DNA of 51,324 bases from Bacillota bacterium. Lineage in GTDB: Bacteria; Bacillota; Clostridia; Oscillospirales; Oscillospiraceae. The stretch covers positions 1 to 51,324 of the forward strand of contig JAETQY010000025.1 of assembly GCA_021770445.1 (NCBI GenBank), read 5' to 3'. Shown here in pieces: positions 32,795 to 39,107 of the stretch; the first letter of the stretch is position 1; every line of letters starts with the position of its first letter. Made by a program: the position numbers and the translations under genes. A model generated the notes under the pieces. The model was not told the origin of the DNA, made no database searches, and saw only the letters and a list, made by a program, of their open reading frames with translations.

Positions 32795-33181
32795 TCAAAT
32801 TAAGATAGTCCCTACCCGAGACTTGGCTGGCACTATGGTGGTTATACCCCTGCGTTGGATATAGATGTGGCCTATGGGCACTTCTTCCGCTTCAGGGGAG
32901 CGGGAAAGTATCTCATATACAACGTCTGCCGCAGGATTGCCCTCTGGAGGCAGATGGCAAATGACCCCACCCGGGAGTATCAGGTCTCCTCCGGTCGCAA
33001 CCACGGTGGCAATGACTCGCTGCCTGCGGCGCCGGAACACGGCCTTCTCGCCGACGCGGGCGGCGCACCATGGTATCGTGATACGGAGTTTGCCTCCCAC
33101 GATTACAGGCCGCACCAGGGAGAGTATGACATACCCGGCCGACACGGCACTCATTATCCAGCACACATATTGTATACCCAC
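32795..33181 (-). CDS. Hypothetical membrane-anchored small protein
   Basis: The 128-residue product starts at a GTG at 33181, 8 nt after AAGGAGG. One membrane segment lies at about 5-28, then a beta-rich part (R-V-I-A-T-V-V-A-T-G-G-D-L-I-L-P near 55-70, V-P-I-G-H-I-Y-I near 100-107). The pattern faintly recalls the core of S26 signal peptidases, but the Ser/Lys dyad is not visible. It lies 13 bp upstream of the SLH protein gene on the same strand, so the two probably share a message. Confidence 0.5.
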   Translation of the reverse strand: MGIQYVCWIMSAVSAGYVILSLVRPVIVGGKLRITIPWCAARVGEKAVFRRRRQRVIATVVATGGDLILPGGVICHLPPEGNPAADVVYEILSRSPEAEEVPIGHIYIQRRGITTIVPAKSRVGTILI

Positions 33182-33307
33182 CTTCGTGTCCTCCTTAGAA
33201 TAGCATAGCTGTGTCTGTTACGCAATATATTTAAGCCTATTAGCATATACCATTATACCACAACGCACAATAGACTATGGGTAATGACCTATACCGGGGG
33301 TGCAAGT

Positions 33308-33685
33308 GTGCGGGGTGAATACAAAGAAATCAACAGAAAAATTGGTGCCAGAATCAGGCTTGCAAGGGAATCCGCTGGGTTCACTCGCGACGAATTTTCT
33401 GAGCGGATTGAAATTAGTGCTCAATTTTTGACCGATATCGAACGAGGAAGGACAGGACCATCTATCACCACGCTTTGTAAAATATGCGATACGCTAGCAG
33501 TTCCAACAGATTCGATATTGAGGGGGGCGCAGCCCAATGTAGAGGCCATTTCTTGGCAAATTGGTACTCTGCTCCGCGATGTGCCGGTTGAATTGTTGCC
33601 ATTAGTCACGGATGGCGTGCGGGAACAAGTCAAATTGATTCAAGCTACCCAGCGGATAAAAGAAACAGCCCAGAGGAATGCTTAA
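33308..33685 (+). CDS. XRE family HTH regulator
   Basis: The product is about 125 residues from the GTG at 33308; an ATG at 33284 is also in frame and neither has a strong ribosome-binding site. The XRE HTH lies at about 8-62 (I-G-A-R-I-R-L-A-R-E-S-A-G-F, F-S-E-R-I-E-I-S, F-L-T-D-I-E-R-G-R-T-G-P-S). The C-terminal part is helical. It is divergent from the membrane-protein/SLH pair and may repress it. Its stop codon overlaps that of the convergent recombinase gene inside a palindrome. Confidence 0.8.
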   Translation: MRGEYKEINRKIGARIRLARESAGFTRDEFSERIEISAQFLTDIERGRTGPSITTLCKICDTLAVPTDSILRGAQPNVEAISWQIGTLLRDVPVELLPLVTDGVREQVKLIQATQRIKETAQRNA

Positions 33686-33703
33686 GCATTCTTCTGGGCT
33701 GTT
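33664..33703. terminator. 40-bp palindrome over two convergent stop codons
   Basis: Arms AACAGCCCAGA and TCTGGGCTGTT flank the palindrome AATGCTTAAGCATT, which contains the TAA of both the XRE gene and the opposite recombinase gene. On the plus strand GGATTTTGG follows. Likely a bidirectional terminator built into coding ends. Confidence 0.7.
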
Positions 33704-34758
33704 GGATTTTGGGCTAGAATATAGCTTGCCACAGTGACATCATTGCGGTAGTGGGAAAGATGCAGGATAGACACCGCCAGTAGGGCGGCCTTGTCATATT
33801 GGAGCGGCCGACCGAGCCGCTTAGCCAGCGCCCGGTTTTTGCCCCTTAGATAATAGATGCCACTATATTCCCGTTCGTCCCACCTGGCCCCATCCCACCG
33901 TTTTCCCTTGGCTTGGGCTACCTCAATATTATGCTGGTTTGATGCCCGTATTCGGTCCTGAAGTTCCCTCCGAAGCTGCTCTCGGTACTCCGGCTCGGTA
34001 TCCAGTCGGTACTTATAATATTGGTATGCCTCCCAGGCCAGAACTGCCCGCCGGGCGTGGAGGTTGAGTTTGTTGGCCATCTCGGCTTTGGTAAAAACAT
34101 AATCAGTTGAGCCGTCAAAGTAGCCGAGAACCAGTTCTTCATGTTGTGGCAGCACCCTTTGTAGTTGGTATTTGTTGCCCTTACCGCTCCTGATGCGGAC
34201 GCAGAGGTGACCGCTCTCGTCCGTCACTAGGTCGTCGCCTTGGAGCTTGGCGTACTCGGCCCTGCGGCAGCCCACAGCCGCCGCCAGAGCCGCCAGGCGG
34301 GGCGAGCTCTCGGGCTGGGCATCCTTCCGGGCAGAACTGGCCTTGGCACCCCGGCCCCGGGAATACTCAGCCGTGTGGCGCCTAGGCAGTTCATATAGGG
34401 TCAGCGGCAGACCGTAAAAGTGGCAGAGACCGGCAGCATAGGTGTGGATGGTAGCCGGGCTTTTGCCCTGGGCTACCAGGTAGTCGATATAGGCCTGGAT
34501 GTAGGGTTCGCACTCCGCAACGTGCTTACAAGCGCGATTGCGGACCCGCCCCCGCTTATCGGTGATGGTGACCCGATGAGTGGCCCTACAGTATTTGAGA
34601 TAGTTCACAGCAATCGTGTGATAGTTTCGGAGGGTGGCCTCGGTAATGGGGTGGTCCGTGACCACTTTTTTATATGTACCGGTTTTCTTATTGTAAAGAA
34701 ATCGAACCCTGGTGGTGTCCATTTGATGATGCGCCACTTCATACACTATGCTCCCCAT
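33682..34758 (-). CDS. Divergent tyrosine recombinase/integrase-like protein
   Basis: The 358-residue product has an N-terminal SAM-like core-binding region at about 36-120 (I-T-E-A-T-L-R-N-Y, then Y-I-D-Y-L-V-A-Q-G-K-S-P-A-T-I-H-T-Y) of the tyrosine recombinase family. The catalytic half has a box I Arg (A-V-G-C-R-R-A-E-Y near 163), a lysine strand (S-G-K-G-N-K-Y), and a final L-S-H-Y-R-N-D-V-T-V-A-S-Y-I-L near 330-343, where H and Y sit as in box II. The usual H-x-x-R is changed to Y-L-R-G-K-N-R, and the gap between boxes is long. It may have altered chemistry or act only in DNA binding. It is the second recombinase of the element and unlike the integrase at 36635. Confidence 0.65.
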   Translation of the reverse strand: MGSIVYEVAHHQMDTTRVRFLYNKKTGTYKKVVTDHPITEATLRNYHTIAVNYLKYCRATHRVTITDKRGRVRNRACKHVAECEPYIQAYIDYLVAQGKSPATIHTYAAGLCHFYGLPLTLYELPRRHTAEYSRGRGAKASSARKDAQPESSPRLAALAAAVGCRRAEYAKLQGDDLVTDESGHLCVRIRSGKGNKYQLQRVLPQHEELVLGYFDGSTDYVFTKAEMANKLNLHARRAVLAWEAYQYYKYRLDTEPEYREQLRRELQDRIRASNQHNIEVAQAKGKRWDGARWDEREYSGIYYLRGKNRALAKRLGRPLQYDKAALLAVSILHLSHYRNDVTVASYILAQNPTAQKNA

Positions 34759-35234
34759 ACTAACACCCTCAAATCTATAACATCAGCGGAACCTCCGCAG
34801 CCATGGCCGGAACGGCCTGTTAAGTTCGCCACGCTTATTTAGGTGTTCACACCTGGGGAAGCAACCAACCCAATAATCTGCGGCTATGGTGGCTAGTCAT
34901 AGTCCAGATAGCTGGTTATTTTCCACGCCACGCGCGAAAAATAACCAGCATTCCCCAAACCGGGGAGCTCCAGCATCTTCACTTTCCCCCGCTGGGGGGG
35001 GCAGCCGTTGTCCGAGGGCTGCAACGGGTCGCGGTAGGCGGCAATATACTCTATATACAAAAAGCGCCGAGTAGCCTGTAAAGCTCTCGACACTTGAATC
35101 TTCTTATTCTCAATACGACACCACTTTTGTGGCGGAGAAAACGAGCTACTTTGTAGCAATTCGAACGATTACACTATTATTATATCGCTCTTTTTGCTGA
35201 AGTCAACATCTGTTATAAATATTTTTTGTTGCCA
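34759..35234. other. Non-coding hairpin-rich region in the element
   Basis: No credible gene. Dyads: AGGTGT-TC-ACACCT (34841-34854), GCTGGTTATTTT/AAAATAACCAGC (34911-34922 and 34938-34949, loop 15 nt), and CCCC/GGGG near 34953-34966. It sits upstream of the divergent recombinase. It could hold that enzyme's binding sites, an origin of transfer or a structured RNA; I cannot tell which. Confidence 0.45.
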
Positions 35235-35274
35235 TGTCCGTACCGGACACGAAATTACTATGTCCGAGCGGACA
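35235..35274. promoter_or_regulatory. Pair of TGTCCG/CGGACA operators
   Basis: TGTCCG-TAC-CGGACA (35235-35249) and TGTCCG-AG-CGGACA (35261-35274) are two inverted repeats of the same half-site with spacers of 3 and 2 bp. Probably bound by a dimeric regulator such as one of the element's XRE proteins. They lie about 116 bp upstream of the promoter at 35390. Confidence 0.6.
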
Positions 35275-35389
35275 CAGTAAGTGCGGCCAAAAATCCTTGA
35301 TTTTACTGGATTTCTGGGTCGCTAATTGATGTTAAAAATAACACCTATATCTGATGTTATATTAACATTTGTAGTGGAAGGTCTTGCCA

Positions 35390-35418
35390 TTGACTCGTTT
35401 CTTAGGCAGGGGTATAAT
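35390..35418 (+). promoter_or_regulatory. Promoter of the 35574-36402 gene pair
   Basis: TTGACT (35390-35395), a 17-bp spacer and TATAAT (35413-35418). The transcript would have a leader of about 150 nt. Confidence 0.8.
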
Positions 35419-35497
35419 AATAGCGTAATCGTTTGTATATTGCTTTTGAAGCACGTCCTTTTTCCGGCACCGCTGGTCGTAGTTTTATATTGCTTTC

Positions 35498-35533
35498 AAG
35501 CCGCTATTCCTTTATGAGGGGTAGCGGCTTTTT
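35498..35533 (+). terminator. Leader terminator (attenuator candidate)
   Basis: A stem AAGCCGCTATTCC paired with GGGGTAGCGGCTT, then TTT (five T in a row with the stem end). It lies between the promoter at 35390 and the start codon at 35574. Upstream in the leader are two similar segments, TATATTGCTTTTGAAGC (from 35436) and TATATTGCTTTCAAGC (from 35486); the second overlaps the terminator stem and could be part of an alternative fold. Confidence 0.65.
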
Positions 35534-35573
35534 ATATATAAACGAGAACAAAATACAAGAAGGGAGAACTATC

Positions 35574-36065
35574 ATGGATAAAAAAACTATTGTAGCGGCT
35601 ATTTCCGACCCCAACTTGGTACGCAGAGCCTTCAAGGCTCTTGGGCAGGACCCAGGGACACTGGAGCCCCTGTTTGAGGACGAAGCCCGCGTGCTGGGCC
35701 AAGAGATGACCTACCGCATCTATCACCACGGCAGCGACTATGTAATCGCCTCAGATTGCGGCTCTGTAAGCCCGTTTTCGGCGGTCGTGGCATCAATCGG
35801 GAGAGTGAGCAAGTATATCGGCCAAGCGGGCCTACTTGACAGCCATTTTGACATTTCGTGCCTCGCTGTGGTGGTCAGCGACCGCATGACCGATTACTGC
35901 GCCAGTAACTATCCTGTTGTAGAAGAAAAGCTACAACCGGACGGGACATGGACGAGCGTGAAGATGTACGACGCCACGGGGTGGTTTTCCCTCGCGTTGG
36001 GCCAGGACGTCGAATCCTTGGAGGAGGTCATCCAAGATATGGAGGTACACCTAAGTGGAAATTGA
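35574..36065 (+). CDS. Hypothetical protein of the element
   Basis: The 163-residue product starts at the ATG at 35574 after AAGGGAGAACTATC. I do not recognise the family. It is acidic and soluble, without a signal peptide or membrane segment, starting M-D-K-K-T-I-V-A-A-I-S-D-P and with a repeated D-Y-V-I-A-S-D-C-G-S-V-S-P-F pattern near 55-68. The XRE gene start lies inside its end, so the two are coupled, as in many toxin-antitoxin-like or regulator-partner pairs. There is no direct evidence of toxicity. Confidence 0.6.
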   Translation: MDKKTIVAAISDPNLVRRAFKALGQDPGTLEPLFEDEARVLGQEMTYRIYHHGSDYVIASDCGSVSPFSAVVASIGRVSKYIGQAGLLDSHFDISCLAVVVSDRMTDYCASNYPVVEEKLQPDGTWTSVKMYDATGWFSLALGQDVESLEEVIQDMEVHLSGN

Positions 36066-36402
36066 TTATGGAGAAATCGGCCGCCGCATAAGAGACCGCC
36101 GCATGGAGATGGGCCTGTCCCAAGAGGCGCTAGCTGAACAGGCCGACCTATCCCCGCCGTATATTTCCCACATTGAGCGTACGGCCAAAAAACCAAGCCT
36201 GAGTGCCCTCATACGGCTGGCTGCGGCCCTAGGTGTGACGCTAGACTTTATTCTAGCCGGCAGCCAGCCGGCTGACACGAGCGCCTATATGGCTGATGTT
36301 CAGTCGCTGCTTGAGAATTGCTCACTGACTGAGCGTCGGATTGTGCTTAAGGTAGCTCTAGCAACAAGGGAGGCTTTGCGTCAGGCCGGAGTGGCTTCAT
36401 AG
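36055..36402 (+). CDS. XRE family HTH regulator, coupled to the preceding gene
   Basis: The 115-residue product starts at a GTG at 36055, 9 nt after GGAGG, overlapping the previous gene by 11 bp. The HTH is at about 6-60 (I-G-R-R-I-R-D-R-R-M-E-M-G-L-S-Q-E-A-L-A, I-S-H-I-E-R-T-A-K-K-P-S), a textbook XRE fold. The C-terminal half is helical. Probably regulates the promoter at 35390, perhaps through the TGTCCG dyads, and possibly the integrase promoter that follows. Confidence 0.85.
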   Translation: MEIDYGEIGRRIRDRRMEMGLSQEALAEQADLSPPYISHIERTAKKPSLSALIRLAAALGVTLDFILAGSQPADTSAYMADVQSLLENCSLTERRIVLKVALATREALRQAGVAS

Positions 36403-36409
36403 TCCTTGT

Positions 36410-36435
36410 GGGGGGCAGGCAGATTCCTGCCCCCC
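36410..36435 (+). terminator. Terminator after the XRE gene
   Basis: A stem GGGGGGCAGG/CCTGCCCCCC with loop CAGATT. The U tract is nearly absent. Confidence 0.6.
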
Positions 36436-36450
36436 TACGCTGAAAAATGT

Positions 36451-36479
36451 TTGACATTTCCACTTTTTTGTGGTAAAAT
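36451..36479 (+). promoter_or_regulatory. Promoter of the integrase
   Basis: TTGACA (36451-36456), a 17-bp spacer and TAAAAT (36474-36479). Confidence 0.8.
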
Positions 36480-36507
36480 TATAAAAAATTGAAAGGAGGC
36501 AGTAGCT

Positions 36508-36546
36508 TTGTTGAAAGCAGTTGAAAAGAACATGAATAGTTTGTAG
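36508..36546 (+). CDS. Short leader peptide before the integrase
   Basis: A 12-codon reading frame (TTG start, M-L-K-A-V-E-K-N-M-N-S-L, TAG) placed 8 nt after AAAGGAGG, the best ribosome-binding site in the region. A terminator follows 2 nt after its stop codon. Translation of the peptide, or its stalling, could decide whether RNA polymerase reads into the integrase gene. No run of one regulatory amino acid is visible. Confidence 0.55.
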   Translation: MLKAVEKNMNSL

Positions 36547-36548
36547 TA

Positions 36549-36579
36549 CCTCGGACCAGAAGGTTCGAGGACTTTTTTT
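36549..36579 (+). terminator. Attenuator terminator before the integrase
   Basis: A stem CCTCGGACC/GGTTCGAGG (one mismatch) with loop AGAA, followed by AC and seven T residues (36573-36579). It lies between the leader peptide and the integrase start. Confidence 0.85.
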
Positions 36580-36634
36580 GCGATGCTCACTTGTAGCACA
36601 GGGAACGTATGTTCTATTTCGGGAGGCGAACTAT

Positions 36635-37819
36635 ATGCCAAGAAAAAGCAATGTTAGAGGAGCCCAGGGTGGAGGCACCATCCGCCAACGCCCGGATGGG
36701 CGCTGGGAAGCTCGTGTCACCATAGGTCGTGACCCTGGAACCGGAAAACAGATTCAGAAGTCAGTCTACGGCTCTACCCAGAAAGAGGTCCGAAAAAAGC
36801 TGGCCCAACTAGTCACCGAGGTTGACAGCGGCACCTATAAGGAGCCATGTAAGATGACGCTAGGCACATGGCTGGATATCTGGGTGGCCGAGTATTTGAC
36901 AGGCGTTAAAGCACGGACAGCAGATTCTTACAAAACCACAGTTGATAACCATCTGAAACCTGCCTTTGGGGCAACCAAGCTGGATGCACTGGCCACCCAC
37001 GAAATCCAGCGGTTCTACAACAGTCTGCAAAAGCAGACAGACGAACATCCACCGCTTTCCGCTAAGACAATCCGCAATATTAATGGAGTTTTACACAAGG
37101 CTCTCCAGCAGGCTGTGGAGCTGGGGTACATCCGTTACAACCCCGCAGACGCCTGCAAGCTCCCCCGGGTGGAAGACAAAGAAATCAAACCGCTTGATTC
37201 CGACGCGATTGCAAAATTCCTGTCTGTCATCGATGGTCATAAGTTTCAGGCGGTCTACATCGTTACCCTCTTCTGTGGTTTGCGTGAAGGAGAGGTTCTT
37301 GGTTTGACCTGGGACTGTATTGATTTTGACAAGGGCAGCATCACCGTCAACAAACAGCTTCAACGGGTACGCAGAGGCAACGGCGCCCACAACCTGGTGT
37401 CCCCCAAAAACGGGAAGTCCAGGCGAATTACCCCGGCTCCCTCTGTTATGGACGTTTTAAAACGACAGAAGCAGCAACAGAGCGCATGGCAGTTAGCCGC
37501 CGGTCCGGCCTGGGAAAATAACTTGAATTTGGTCTTCACCAATGAACTGGGCCATAACCTTTCTTCTCAGACCATCTATCTTCACTTCAAGAAACTCGTC
37601 AAAGAGGCCGGCTACCCTGACACCAGATTTCATGACCTCCGTCACAGCTATGCCGTAGCGGCCCTTCAAAGCGGAGACGACATTAAAACCGTTCAAGAAA
37701 CCTTGGGCCACCATACAGCGGCCTTTACACTGGATGTGTACGGCCACGTGACGGAACAGATGAAGCGGGCCAGCGCTGACCGCATGGAACAGTTTATCAA
37801 GAGCGTTTCCAGCCTGTAA
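36635..37819 (+). CDS. Tyrosine site-specific integrase (Tn916/phage type)
   Basis: The 394-residue product starts at the ATG at 36635 after GGGAGGCGAACTAT. An N-terminal arm-binding domain (AP2-like, about 12-62, G-R-W-E-A-R-V-T-I-G) is followed by a SAM-like core-binding domain at about 74-165 and the catalytic domain. Catalytic residues: Arg217 (C-G-L-R-E-G-E), a Lys near 258-261, His333 and Arg336 (H-D-L-R-H), His359 (L-G-H-H) and nucleophile Tyr369 (D-V-Y-G-H-V), all present. It cuts and joins the 23-bp attachment repeats. It ends 118 bp from the tRNA-Leu target, and its stop codon lies in the arm-site repeat at 37817-37839. Confidence 0.95.
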   Translation: MPRKSNVRGAQGGGTIRQRPDGRWEARVTIGRDPGTGKQIQKSVYGSTQKEVRKKLAQLVTEVDSGTYKEPCKMTLGTWLDIWVAEYLTGVKARTADSYKTTVDNHLKPAFGATKLDALATHEIQRFYNSLQKQTDEHPPLSAKTIRNINGVLHKALQQAVELGYIRYNPADACKLPRVEDKEIKPLDSDAIAKFLSVIDGHKFQAVYIVTLFCGLREGEVLGLTWDCIDFDKGSITVNKQLQRVRRGNGAHNLVSPKNGKSRRITPAPSVMDVLKRQKQQQSAWQLAAGPAWENNLNLVFTNELGHNLSSQTIYLHFKKLVKEAGYPDTRFHDLRHSYAVAALQSGDDIKTVQETLGHHTAAFTLDVYGHVTEQMKRASADRMEQFIKSVSSL

Positions 37820-37839
37820 AGGGTCAAATAAAGGGTCAA
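37817..37839. repeat. Integrase arm-site repeat, right end
   Basis: Identical over 23 bp to 28785-28807 and in the same orientation. It includes the integrase stop codon and lies 99 bp from attR. The tandem TAAAGGGTCAA units fit binding by the integrase N-terminal domain. Confidence 0.75.
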
Positions 37840-37899
37840 GTCAATTTTAACGCTCCGTATTTCACAACTTTTCCTCCAATATCCTGGCATAAATCAAGA

Positions 37900-37934
37900 A
37901 AAATCCCCGTATTCATTACGAATACGGGGATTTT
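37900..37934. terminator. Perfect 15-bp bidirectional terminator at the element/tRNA junction
   Basis: Arms AAAATCCCCGTATTC and GAATACGGGGATTTT with loop ATTAC, 3 bp from the tRNA 3' end. It can stop the integrase message and the opposing tRNA transcript. Confidence 0.85.
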
Positions 37935-37937
37935 CAA

Positions 37938-37960
37938 TGGTGCGCGAGGCGGGAGTCGAA
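37938..37960. repeat. attR: right 23-bp attachment repeat, inside the tRNA gene
   Basis: Identical to 28649-28671. It is the last 23 nt of the intact tRNA-Leu(CAG), so integration restores a full tRNA. Confidence 0.88.
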
Positions 37961-38024
37961 CCCGCACGCCCTTGCGAGCACTGGCACCTGAAGCCAGCGA
38001 GTCTACCAATTCCACCACTCGCGC
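37938..38024 (-). tRNA. tRNA-Leu (CAG)
   Basis: An 87-nt class II tRNA with encoded CCA. The acceptor stem is GCGCGAG/CTCGCGC with discriminator A, the anticodon stem CTGGC/GCCAG surrounds loop TTCAGGT (anticodon CAG), and the T arm is GCGGG-TTCGACT-CCCGC. It is the integration site of the element at 28649-37960. Confidence 0.95.
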
Positions 38025-38051
38025 GTGTGGCACTCGTTCAGCGCAAGAGAG

Positions 38052-38080
38052 ATAATACCACACTTGCCTCCGGGTGTCAA
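38052..38080 (-). promoter_or_regulatory. Promoter of tRNA-Leu(CAG)
   Basis: On the minus strand, TTGACA (38075-38080), a 17-bp spacer and TATTAT (38052-38057). Confidence 0.82.
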
Positions 38081-38159
38081 CACTTTTTGCGAAAATTTTC
38101 GTTTCTTTTTTTACATGGACCGGGAAGAGAAAGAAGGGGGATTTTTCCACCTGGAGATA

Positions 38160-38189
38160 TTGACAAAAACAGTGCCCATTTGCTATACT
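38160..38189 (+). promoter_or_regulatory. Promoter of the lar-nik operon
   Basis: TTGACA (38160-38165), an 18-bp spacer and TATACT (38184-38189). It starts a leader of about 145 nt before larE. Confidence 0.78.
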
Positions 38190-38195
38190 GGACAG

Positions 38196-38315
38196 GCGGC
38201 AGGAAGCCGCATATGGGCCAGAAGGCCCGATCTCCTGCATGATAATGGAAATTGCCCCCGGCGCAGAAGGCCGGGGGATTGCCAGAAGGCATACCGGATC
38301 GGTATGTCTTTTTTT
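38196..38315 (+). promoter_or_regulatory. Structured leader RNA with terminator upstream of larE
   Basis: Hairpin 1 is GCGGC-AGGAA-GCCGC (38196-38210), hairpin 2 GGGCC-AGAA-GGCCC (38215-38228), hairpin 3 CCCCCGGC/GCCGGGGG (38255-38277, loop GCAGAAG), then GCC-AGAA-GGC (38281-38290). The last overlaps a terminator, CATACCG-GAT-CGGTATG (38290-38306), that ends in seven T (38309-38315). Repeated AGAA loops and a terminator before a metal-cofactor operon suggest a riboswitch or protein-controlled attenuator. I compared it with my memory of the NiCo motif and could not confirm a match. Confidence 0.6.
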
Positions 38316-38338
38316 GTCCTGAAAAGGAGGAAGCGCTT

Positions 38339-39094
38339 GTGACGCTGGAAGAATTTTTCCAACAGAGCCCCCGGGCGGCGTTGGCCTTTTCCGGCGGGGT
38401 GGACTCCGCCTGTCTGCTGTGGGCGGGGGTCCGGGCGGGAGCTGAGGTGCAGCCCTACTTTGTCAAGACCCCTTTCCAGCCCCGGTTCGAGCTGGAGGAC
38501 GCCCGCCGGCTGTGCGCCCAGTTGGACGTAGACCTGGTGGTTCTGGACTATGATATCCTCTCTGACGAGAACGTGGCCGCCAACCCGCCCGACCGCTGCT
38601 ACCACTGCAAACGGCGGCTGTTCTCACACCTGAAACGCTATGCGGCCTCGGAGGGCTTTTCCCTGCTGCTGGACGGCACCAACGCCTCTGACGACGGGGG
38701 AGACCGCCCCGGCATGCGGGCGCTGCGGGAGCTGGAGGTCCGCTCCCCTCTGCGGGAGTGCGGGCTGACCAAGGAGATGGTACGGGCGCTGTCCCGCCAG
38801 GCGGGGCTGTTCACCTGGGACAAGCCCTCCTACGCCTGCCTGGCCACCCGGGTTCCCACCGGGCGGGCCATCGCCCTGTCCGACCTGGAGAAGGTAGAGC
38901 GGGGGGAGGAGGCCCTGGCCGGCCTGGGGTTTGTGGACTTCCGCCTGCGGCTGACCTCGGACGGGTGTAAGCTGCAAGTATTGGAGGGACAGTTTCCTTT
39001 GGCTCTGGAGCGGCGGGAGGACATTCTCTCTGTCCTGGAGGGGGATTTCCCCCAAATCACCCTGGACCTGCGGCCCAGAATTCCCATCGACTGA
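38339..39094 (+). CDS. larE: LarE, sulphur transferase of nickel-pincer cofactor synthesis
   Basis: The 251-residue product starts at a GTG 8 nt after AAAGGAGG. The PP-loop ATPase motif F-S-G-G-V-D-S lies at 17-23. The enzyme adenylates the pyridinium carboxylate and transfers sulphur. Three cysteines stand out: Cys87 and Cys90 (R-C-Y-H-C-K) and Cys167 (Y-A-C-L-A-T-R). LarE with only the last cysteine gives up its own sulphur; three-cysteine forms such as the Thermotoga type can carry an iron-sulphur cluster and turn over. This one looks like the second kind. First gene of the lar-nik operon, with larB 13 bp downstream. Confidence 0.93.
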   Translation: MTLEEFFQQSPRAALAFSGGVDSACLLWAGVRAGAEVQPYFVKTPFQPRFELEDARRLCAQLDVDLVVLDYDILSDENVAANPPDRCYHCKRRLFSHLKRYAASEGFSLLLDGTNASDDGGDRPGMRALRELEVRSPLRECGLTKEMVRALSRQAGLFTWDKPSYACLATRVPTGRAIALSDLEKVERGEEALAGLGFVDFRLRLTSDGCKLQVLEGQFPLALERREDILSVLEGDFPQITLDLRPRIPID

Positions 39095-39107
39095 GGAGGT
39101 TTTTACG

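Larger units (their letters stand above)
28649..37960 (+). mobile_element. Integrative element in tRNA-Leu(CAG), about 9.3 kb
   Basis: It is bounded by identical 23-bp repeats (28649-28671 and 37938-37960) that match the 3' end of the tRNA gene. A tyrosine integrase lies 118 bp from the tRNA end; an excisionase-like gene and a RepA-like ATPase lie at the other end. Identical arm-type repeats sit inside each end. Cargo includes zinc-ribbon, S-layer and XRE genes and a second recombinase. No relaxase or conjugation gene is present, so it may excise and replicate but must be mobilised by others, if it moves between cells. Confidence 0.85.

Noticed and set aside
35326..35517. Plus-strand frame of 63 codons
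   Set aside because: Covers a clear promoter and leader terminator; no ribosome-binding site.
38190..38290. Assignment of the larE leader to the NiCo riboswitch
   Set aside because: Remembered NiCo core elements do not line up; kept only as an unassigned structured leader.
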